Both the position numbers and the translations under genes were made by a program. DNA of 14,526 nt from a candidate division FCPU426 bacterium (GTDB lineage Bacteria; Oederibacteriota; JAAXVQ01; JAUVAV01), in the NCBI GenBank assembly GCA_030619365.1, contig JAUXBQ010000041.1, positions 1 through 14,526 on the forward strand. The letters run 5' to 3'. Shown piece after piece: positions 6,775-11,534 of the stretch. Below the pieces are notes generated by a model that ran no database searches, was not told the DNA's origin, and worked only from the letters and a program-made list of their open reading frames with translations. The first letter of the stretch is position 1, and each line of letters starts with the position of its first letter.

Positions 6775-6822
6775 ATTATAACTAGTTATAATAACTTTAT
6801 AACTAGTTATAATAACTGTCAA
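6775..6822 (-). promoter_or_regulatory. Promoter region of the DUF4325 regulator gene
   Basis: On the minus strand a perfect TTGACA (6822-6817) abuts the operator array, with TAAAGT (6799-6794, 4/6) at a 17-base spacing. A perfect TATAAT (6780-6775) lies further downstream with a weak GTTATA (6803-6798) 17 bases before it. Either promoter would have its spacer and -10 buried in the palindromes, so bound repressor would block polymerase. The downstream one would leave a leader of only about 5 bases before ATG 6763. Confidence 0.5.
6776..6817. promoter_or_regulatory. Tandem operator: two identical 21-bp units each holding a 16-bp palindrome
   Basis: Two back-to-back identical 21-bp units (6776-6796 and 6797-6817). 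Each is the perfect palindrome TTATAACTAGTTATAA followed by TAACT. Palindrome centres are exactly 21 bp apart, two helical turns, so two bound dimers would sit on the same face. The array ends 13 bases before the regulator's ATG at 6763 and overlaps its predicted promoter elements, as expected for an autoregulatory repressor site. Binding by the adjacent winged-helix protein is inference. Confidence 0.75.
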
Positions 6823-6881
6823 GGTTTTATATAGCATTTCCGCAACCTGTCAGTAAAACTACACAAAACTGTTTCAGGTCT

Positions 6882-7406
6882 TTACCTGTCAATTTTTTTC
6901 GGCGGCTTCACTTTTTTCCACCGCCTGTATTCCTCCTCAAAATTGGGCGTGAACACGGACTGCCCCAGGGTGGCTTCAATTTCCCCGGCTGACCAGAAGC
7001 GCCCTTCGGCCAATTCCCGCGCATTCGGGTGAATTTCCCCGGCCCAGACAGTCCGAAAAGTGGTGACCAGCTCGGTCTCCACGGCGCTGCGCATTATATA
7101 TTGATACAACCTTTCCAATTTGGCGCCCTGGATGCCCAATTCTTCTTCCAGCTCCCGCAGTGCGCCCTGCTCCGCGTCCTCGCCCGGGCAGAGGTGGCCG
7201 CCGACCGAGGTGTCCCACTTGCCGGGCTGAATGTCCTTGTGATCAGCTCGTTTCTGTAGAAACAGCCGCCCGGCTGGGTTAAAAACCAGTACGTGCACCA
7301 CGCGGTGCAGCAGCGAGGGATCGCCGTGGCATTCCCCGCGGGATGCCAGGCGCAGCACCTGGCCCTGCTCGTCCACTACTTCAAAGACCTCGTCCGGCTG
7401 ACTCAT
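6882..7406 (-). CDS. NUDIX hydrolase, YfcD / isopentenyl-diphosphate isomerase-like subgroup
   Basis: A 174-residue cytosolic NUDIX enzyme that should hydrolyse a nucleoside diphosphate-linked or similar substrate with Mg2+. The NUDIX box GX5EX7REUXEEXGU is complete at residues 70-92 (GHLCPGE, then RELEEELGI). The N-terminal LASRGECHGDPSLLHRVVHVLVF and QKRADHKDIQPGKWDTSVGGH are typical of the YfcD group, which resembles IPP isomerase. The specific substrate is not determined by sequence. The ATG at 7406 has no Shine-Dalgarno. A TATGAT -10 box lies only 7 bases upstream, so the mRNA may be leaderless. The gene ends about 60 bases before the palindromic operator of the next minus-strand gene, with no clear terminator between. 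It is divergent from the dehydrogenase gene. Confidence 0.93.
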   Translation of the reverse strand: MSQPDEVFEVVDEQGQVLRLASRGECHGDPSLLHRVVHVLVFNPAGRLFLQKRADHKDIQPGKWDTSVGGHLCPGEDAEQGALRELEEELGIQGAKLERLYQYIMRSAVETELVTTFRTVWAGEIHPNARELAEGRFWSAGEIEATLGQSVFTPNFEEEYRRWKKVKPPKKIDR

Positions 7407-7412
7407 GAGGGA

Positions 7413-7440
7413 ATCATAGCAAATGCGGGAATAAAAACAA
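7413..7440 (-). promoter_or_regulatory. Possible promoter placing the NUDIX transcript start at its ATG
   Basis: TATGAT (7418-7413, 5/6 to consensus) with TTGTTT (7440-7435) 16 bases before it on the minus strand. The expected start point is about base 7406, the A of the ATG. Together with the lack of a Shine-Dalgarno this suggests a leaderless message. Confidence 0.35.
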
Positions 7441-7559
7441 AACGAAACCTCGCCTTCTTTCCCCGGTTAAGGAGAGTAAGGGGCTGTTTTTCCCATGCAG
7501 AAGCCCAGGCTTGTATGCGAAAATAGGTCCGACTTGGATTAACCCAGGAGTTTTACGCC

Positions 7560-8276
7560 ATGCCCATTGCCATCATTGTCGGAGCCACATCGGGAATCGG
7601 TGAAGCTCTGGCCGGGTTGCTCTCCCACGCTGGTTATAGCCTGGGCCTGACCGGCCGCCGGCAGGAGCGCCTGCTGGAAATGCAAAGCCGTCTGCCCAAT
7701 AAAACCCTTATTCAAAAAATGGATGTGCGGGATCATGATCAGGCCATTGCTCAACTGCAGCAGCTCATTCAGAACCTGGGTGGTCTGGATCTCCTGATTC
7801 TCAGCGCGGGGATCTCCCACCGCATGGCCAGCTGGGAACAGGAGCAGGAAATCCTGCGCACTAATGTCATTGGTTTCGCGGCGCTGGCCCGGGCAGGGTA
7901 TGCTTACTTTCTGCAGGCTGGCGCCGGGCAGCTGGTTGGTATTTCCTCCATCTCCGCGCTCAGGGGGCGGGGCGAGAACGTGGCCTACGCGGCGAGTAAA
8001 GCGTTTACTTCCAATTACCTGCAGGGCTTGCGGCAAAAGGCCGTGCGCCGCGGAGTGAATTTGATTGTAACGGAAATTCTGGCCGGCTGGGTGGACACGC
8101 CCCTGATTCGGGGCAGCCAGGGCAAGCGGTTTTGGGTGGCGCCCGTGGAACTGGCCGCGCGCCAGATCATGCAGAGCATTCGCAAGAAAAAATCCCGCGC
8201 CTATATCACGCGGCGCTGGTGGCTGATCGCCTGGTTTCTGCGCCTCATTCCGGACTGGTGGCATAGGAGGATATAA
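7560..8276 (+). CDS. Short-chain dehydrogenase/reductase (SDR) family oxidoreductase
   Basis: A 238-residue classical SDR using NAD(P)(H); the substrate is unknown. The cofactor loop GATSGIG is at residues 8-14, with RR at 33-34 after beta2 favouring NADP(H). D55, SAG at 82-84 in place of NAG, structural N102, and catalytic S130, Y143 and K147 (YAASK) are all present, so it should be active. The usual PG after the catalytic segment reads AG (EILAGWVDTP). The C-terminus (RRWWLIAWFLRLIPDWW) is strongly aromatic and hydrophobic and may attach the protein to the membrane. CCAGGAG nine bases upstream supports the ATG at 7560. It is divergent from the NUDIX gene across a 153-base gap and followed by a type A palindrome and a strong terminator. 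Confidence 0.93.
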   Translation: MPIAIIVGATSGIGEALAGLLSHAGYSLGLTGRRQERLLEMQSRLPNKTLIQKMDVRDHDQAIAQLQQLIQNLGGLDLLILSAGISHRMASWEQEQEILRTNVIGFAALARAGYAYFLQAGAGQLVGISSISALRGRGENVAYAASKAFTSNYLQGLRQKAVRRGVNLIVTEILAGWVDTPLIRGSQGKRFWVAPVELAARQIMQSIRKKKSRAYITRRWWLIAWFLRLIPDWWHRRI

Positions 8277-8305
8277 GAAGGCAGGGGTACGATACGACCA
8301 CCGGA

Positions 8306-8335
8306 AGTAGGGAACGGTCGCGACCGTTCCCTACT
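8306..8335. repeat. Dispersed palindrome, type A copy 2 (30 bp, perfect)
   Basis: Perfect 30-bp palindrome, arms AGTAGGGAAC / GTTCCCTACT around the core GGTCGCGACC, identical over 30 bp to the copy at 3501-3532. It lies 29 bases after the dehydrogenase stop and one base before the stem of the bidirectional terminator. Confidence 0.9.
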
Positions 8336-8336
8336 C

Positions 8337-8383
8337 AGATAAATAAAAGCCCCGCACCGAATGGTGCGGGGCTTTTATTTATC

Positions 8384-8384
<1 letters not shown>
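8337..8384. terminator. Strong bidirectional intrinsic terminator (22-bp perfect stem)
   Basis: Stem 8337-8358 pairs perfectly with 8363-8384 around the loop GAAT. The inner 10 bp are GC-rich (GCCCCGCACC) and the outer part is A/T-rich, so each strand ends in a U-rich run (CTTTTATTTAT). It serves the dehydrogenase on the plus strand and tRNA-fMet on the minus strand. The last stem base is the terminal A of the tRNA CCA, so the terminator begins immediately at the mature tRNA 3' end. Confidence 0.9.
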
Positions 8385-8458
<74 letters not shown>

Positions 8459-8512
8459 GCGTTTTTTTTCATGTGAGGGTGAACATTAACATATACCTAA
8501 ATTTATGTCTAG

Positions 8513-8536
8513 AAAAATTCGCCCGCCAGAGGGCGG
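8513..8536 (-). terminator. Short hairpin after gpmA, probable terminator
   Basis: CCGCC (8536-8532 read on the minus strand) pairs with GGCGG (8527-8523) around a 4-base loop, followed after GCGAA by TTTTT. It lies 13 bases beyond the gpmA stop and would separate gpmA from tRNA-fMet. The stem is only 5 bp and the U-run is displaced, so efficiency is doubtful. Confidence 0.5.
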
Positions 8537-8549
8537 TTTTATCCCAGGA

Positions 8550-9299
8550 TTACTTGCTTTTTGAGCCCTGCGCCGCCACGGAAGCCATAGCCTTTTTAAT
8601 GGCTTCCTGGTCTCCCAGGTAGTAATGCTTGGTTGCTTCAAACTTCTCGTTGAATTCATAAACCAGCGGCACGCCGGTGGGGATGTTCAGGCCCACGATG
8701 TCCTTTTCAGAAACATGGTCCAAATGCTTTACCAGGGCCCGCAGGGAATTACCGTGGGCGGCGATCAGGATTTTTTTACCCGCTTTCAGGTCGGGCAGAA
8801 TAGTCTCCTGCCAGTACGGCAGCGCCCGCTCCAGTGTTGCTTTCAGGTCTTCCTGGGCCGGCCGCTCGCCCGGTTTCATGTCCGCGTAGCGCGGGTCGTG
8901 ATCGGGATGGCGCTCGTCCGACGGTTCCAGGGCCGGCGGCGGGATATCGTAACTGCGCCGCCAGATTTTCACCTGGTCTTCCCCGTATTTTTCCGCGGTC
9001 TCGGATTTGTTCAAGCCCTGCAGCGCGCCGTAATGGCGCTCGTTGAGCCGCCAGGACCGGTGCACCGGGATCCACATGAGGTCCATTTCGTCCTGCGTAA
9101 TCCACAGGGTCCGGATCGCGCGTTTCAAGACCGAGGTATACGCCACGTCAAAAGTATAGCCCTCCTTCAGCAGCAGTTGGCCCGCCTGATGGGCTTCCCG
9201 CACTCCTTGCTCGGACAAATCCACATCGGTCCAGCCGGTAAACCGGTTCGCCAGGTTCCACGTGCTTTCTCCGTGTCGCAGCATCACGAGTTTGGTCAT
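8550..9299 (-). CDS. gpmA: 2,3-bisphosphoglycerate-dependent phosphoglycerate mutase
   Basis: A 249-residue cytosolic glycolytic/gluconeogenic enzyme interconverting 3- and 2-phosphoglycerate. The length and fold are those of the dPGM family. The phospho-accepting H9 lies in LRHGES (7-12). R60, E87 (LNERHYG) and H182 (AHGNS) complete the active site, equivalent to H11, R62, E89 and H184 of the E. coli enzyme. The Ala/Lys-rich C-terminal tail corresponds to the flexible lid. GGAGGA lies seven bases upstream of the ATG. An extended -10 promoter sits about 55 bases upstream and a short hairpin follows the stop. The assignment is secure. Confidence 0.97.
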   Translation of the reverse strand: MTKLVMLRHGESTWNLANRFTGWTDVDLSEQGVREAHQAGQLLLKEGYTFDVAYTSVLKRAIRTLWITQDEMDLMWIPVHRSWRLNERHYGALQGLNKSETAEKYGEDQVKIWRRSYDIPPPALEPSDERHPDHDPRYADMKPGERPAQEDLKATLERALPYWQETILPDLKAGKKILIAAHGNSLRALVKHLDHVSEKDIVGLNIPTGVPLVYEFNEKFEATKHYYLGDQEAIKKAMASVAAQGSKSK

Positions 9300-9354
9300 G
9301 GGACAATCCTCCGTCTTTCGCTATTTTCGTTTTATAGAGAGCGAAAACGCGGGC

Positions 9355-9363
9355 ATTATATCA
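9355..9363 (-). promoter_or_regulatory. Extended -10 promoter of gpmA
   Basis: TGA-TATAAT on the minus strand (9363-9355) is a perfect -10 with the TGn extension. No good -35 is visible, as is common for extended -10 promoters. The predicted start near 9348 gives a leader of about 48 bases. In it, TTTCGCT can pair with AGCGAAA, or alternatively CGTTTT with AAAACG. Confidence 0.6.
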
Positions 9364-9488
9364 CACTGTCCCTCGGCGGAAAGCCTTTTTTCGCTTTTTT
9401 ATGTGCGAGTAAACACCAGGCGACTGTCCCCGGGCGGGCATGAATTGCCGCTCAACGCGTTGTTATGGAAGGCGGGATTGCGGGCAGG

Positions 9489-9692
9489 TCAGTTCCGGTA
9501 ATACGCCGTTTGGCGGCCAGGCCAGTGCTCCCTGACGAATTTCACCAGTTGTTCCCAAGGGCGGCCATTTGTTTTAATGGCTTTGACGACCGCTTTGCGC
9601 AGTTTTTCGCGCTCCACCGCCCGGACAAGATCCAGGGAACTACGGCTGAGTAGAACCAAAATATTGTTTTCGGTGTTCGGTATCGGTCCCAT
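9489..9692 (-). CDS. Unrecognised 67-residue protein
   Basis: A short basic protein I do not recognise. It contains a likely helical, highly charged middle (about residues 18-40, LDLVRAVEREKLRKAVVKAIK) and an aromatic/basic C-terminal part (WEQLVKFVREHWPGRQTAYYRN). There is no signal peptide or membrane segment. It is supported as a gene by GAGGGTGA four bases before the ATG and an extended -10 box (TGATATACT, 9734-9726) about 34 bases upstream. It lies between pgi and gpmA on the same strand but with its own promoter and a 189-base gap to gpmA. No function is proposed. Confidence 0.6.
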   Translation of the reverse strand: MGPIPNTENNILVLLSRSSLDLVRAVEREKLRKAVVKAIKTNGRPWEQLVKFVREHWPGRQTAYYRN

Positions 9693-9725
9693 GAGATCAC
9701 CCTCTTGTCCTTTGTCGTTACTTTA

Positions 9726-9734
9726 AGTATATCA
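9726..9734 (-). promoter_or_regulatory. Extended -10 promoter of the 67-residue protein gene
   Basis: TGA-TATACT on the minus strand (9734-9726), 5/6 to the -10 consensus with TGn extension. The preceding bases give GTGATATA, the same octamer found in the gpmA promoter. No clear -35. The predicted start near 9719 leaves a leader of about 27 bases holding a good ribosome site. Confidence 0.45.
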
Positions 9735-9841
9735 CATGGGACAGAGGTGATTTATCAGGCGAAAAATCAATAAAACCCTTAATATTTATAGGTTTTTTCG
9801 CGCATTGCCTGCTTTTTGTTGCAAAAATCAAGCAAGTAAAA

Positions 9842-11488
9842 TTATTTCCTTTTTTTATAATAGTTTATCAGGCCATTGGTGGACGCGTCATGGGTTTTAA
9901 CCGCCTGCTCGCCCGTGAGTTCCGGGATTATTGCCTGGGCCAGGACTTTGCCGAGCTCCACGCCCATTTGATCAAAAGAATTAATATTCCAGATCATCCC
10001 TTGCGTGAATATCTTGTGTTCGTACATGGCGATCAGGGCGCCCAAGGTCCCGGGATCGAGCGTTTTAAATAAAATGGCGTTCGAGGGGATGTTTCCGGGA
10101 AACGTCTTGGCGCGCGCCAGGGTTTTTAGTTTCTCGCCCGTTAGTCCGGACAAAGCCGGCTCGGCTTTCGCTTCGTCTTCGGTCCGGCCTTTCATAAGCG
10201 CTTCGGGCTGCGCGAAAAAATTGGAGAGTAAAATCACGTGGTGTTCGCCCAGGGGATTGTGGGTTTGCACGGGTGCCAGAAAATCACAGGGAATCAGCTT
10301 GGTGCCCTGGTGGATCAACTGGTAAAAAGCGTGCTGGCCGTTGGTCCCGGGTTCGCCCCAGATGACCGGACCGGTGGAATACTCCACCCACTCCCCGGAC
10401 CTAGTCACGCGCTTGCCGTTGCTCTCCATGTCTCCCTGCTGAAAATACGCGGCGAAACGGGACAAGTATTGGTCATAGGGCAGGATGGCGTGAGTTTGCG
10501 CGTTGAAGAAATTGTTGTACCAGATGCCGAGCAGGCCCATAAGTACGGGGATGTTTTTTCCCAGGGGCGCGGTGCGAAAGTGTTCGTCCAGCTGGTGGGC
10601 CCCGTCCAGCAATTCCTCGAACCGGTCCATCCCGATGGCCAGGGCAATGGAGAGCCCTATGGCCGACCATAGGGAATAGCGCCCGCCGACCCAATCCCAG
10701 AATTCGAACATGTTGTTGGTGTCGATCCCGAACTTGGCCACCTCCCCGGTATTGGTGGACATGGCTACAAAGTGCTTAGCCACCGCGGTTTCGTCTTGGG
10801 CGGTTTTCAGGAACCAAGCCCGGGCGCTTTGGGCATTGGTCATGGTTTCCAGGGTGGTAAAGGTCTTGGACGCGACCAGGAACAGCGTGGTTTCCGGGGA
10901 GACGCGCTTCAAGACCTCTGCCAGATGCGTACCGTCCACGTTGGAGACAAAATGGAAGTTCAGGTTGGGCTGGACATAGGGCGCCAGGGCCAGGACCACC
11001 ATTTGCGGCCCCAGGTCCGAGCCGCCGATCCCGATGTTCACCACGTCCGTGACGGCCTGGCCCGTGTACCCCTTCCAGGCCCCGCTGCGCACGCGTTCGC
11101 TGAAAGCGCGCATCTTGTTCAGCACCCGGTTGATTTCGGGCATTACGTCCTGGCCATCCACTTTAACCGTCCGCTGGGACCGGTTGCGCAGGGCTGTGTG
11201 CAGCACGGCGCGATCTTCGGTGTTGTTTATTTTCTCGCCGCCCATCATGGCCTGGATTTTTTCAGGCAGCCCGGCCTGGCGCGCGAGGTCCAGCAGCAAG
11301 GTCAGGGTTTGGTCCGTGATCCGGTTTTTAGAGTAGTCAAAGAGCAGGTCTTTATACTGCAGCGAGAATTTTTCAAAGCGCTTCGGATCCTGGGTAAACA
11401 AGTCCCGCATATGCGTGTTTTTGCTTTTCTCATGGTGTTTTTCCAAGGCCTGCCACGCCGGGGAGGTGGTTAGCTGGGAATGAGACAT
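9842..11488 (-). CDS. pgi: Glucose-6-phosphate isomerase
   Basis: A 548-residue cytosolic enzyme interconverting glucose-6-phosphate and fructose-6-phosphate. Its length is nearly that of the 549-residue E. coli protein. The active-site residues fall at the same numbers: E355 (QGDMESNGK), H386 (GTNGQHAFYQLIHQG) and K514 (GVELGK). The phosphate-binding VNIGIGGSDLGP is at 150-161 and SKTFTT at 208-212. AGGAG six bases upstream supports ATG 11488. It follows the RND transporter gene after only 46 bases with no terminator evident, so readthrough from that gene is possible. Downstream the 150 bases to the next gene are A/T-rich with only a weak AAAACC/GGTTTT inverted repeat. Confidence 0.97.
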   Translation of the reverse strand: MSHSQLTTSPAWQALEKHHEKSKNTHMRDLFTQDPKRFEKFSLQYKDLLFDYSKNRITDQTLTLLLDLARQAGLPEKIQAMMGGEKINNTEDRAVLHTALRNRSQRTVKVDGQDVMPEINRVLNKMRAFSERVRSGAWKGYTGQAVTDVVNIGIGGSDLGPQMVVLALAPYVQPNLNFHFVSNVDGTHLAEVLKRVSPETTLFLVASKTFTTLETMTNAQSARAWFLKTAQDETAVAKHFVAMSTNTGEVAKFGIDTNNMFEFWDWVGGRYSLWSAIGLSIALAIGMDRFEELLDGAHQLDEHFRTAPLGKNIPVLMGLLGIWYNNFFNAQTHAILPYDQYLSRFAAYFQQGDMESNGKRVTRSGEWVEYSTGPVIWGEPGTNGQHAFYQLIHQGTKLIPCDFLAPVQTHNPLGEHHVILLSNFFAQPEALMKGRTEDEAKAEPALSGLTGEKLKTLARAKTFPGNIPSNAILFKTLDPGTLGALIAMYEHKIFTQGMIWNINSFDQMGVELGKVLAQAIIPELTGEQAVKTHDASTNGLINYYKKRK

Positions 11489-11534
11489 GTCTTCTCCTTT
11501 CGCTGCGTTCCGATTAACTCAAGTACAATTCGGA

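Noticed and set aside
3501..8335. CRISPR array made from the repeated palindromes
   Set aside because: Copies are hundreds to thousands of bases apart with genes between them, not regularly spaced, and two core types occur.
8625..9443. Plus-strand 272-codon open frame
   Set aside because: Antisense to gpmA, which has all catalytic residues; no family features or ribosome site in the shadow.
10772..11473. Plus-strand 233-codon open frame
   Set aside because: Antisense to pgi; GC-driven open frame with no recognisable domain.
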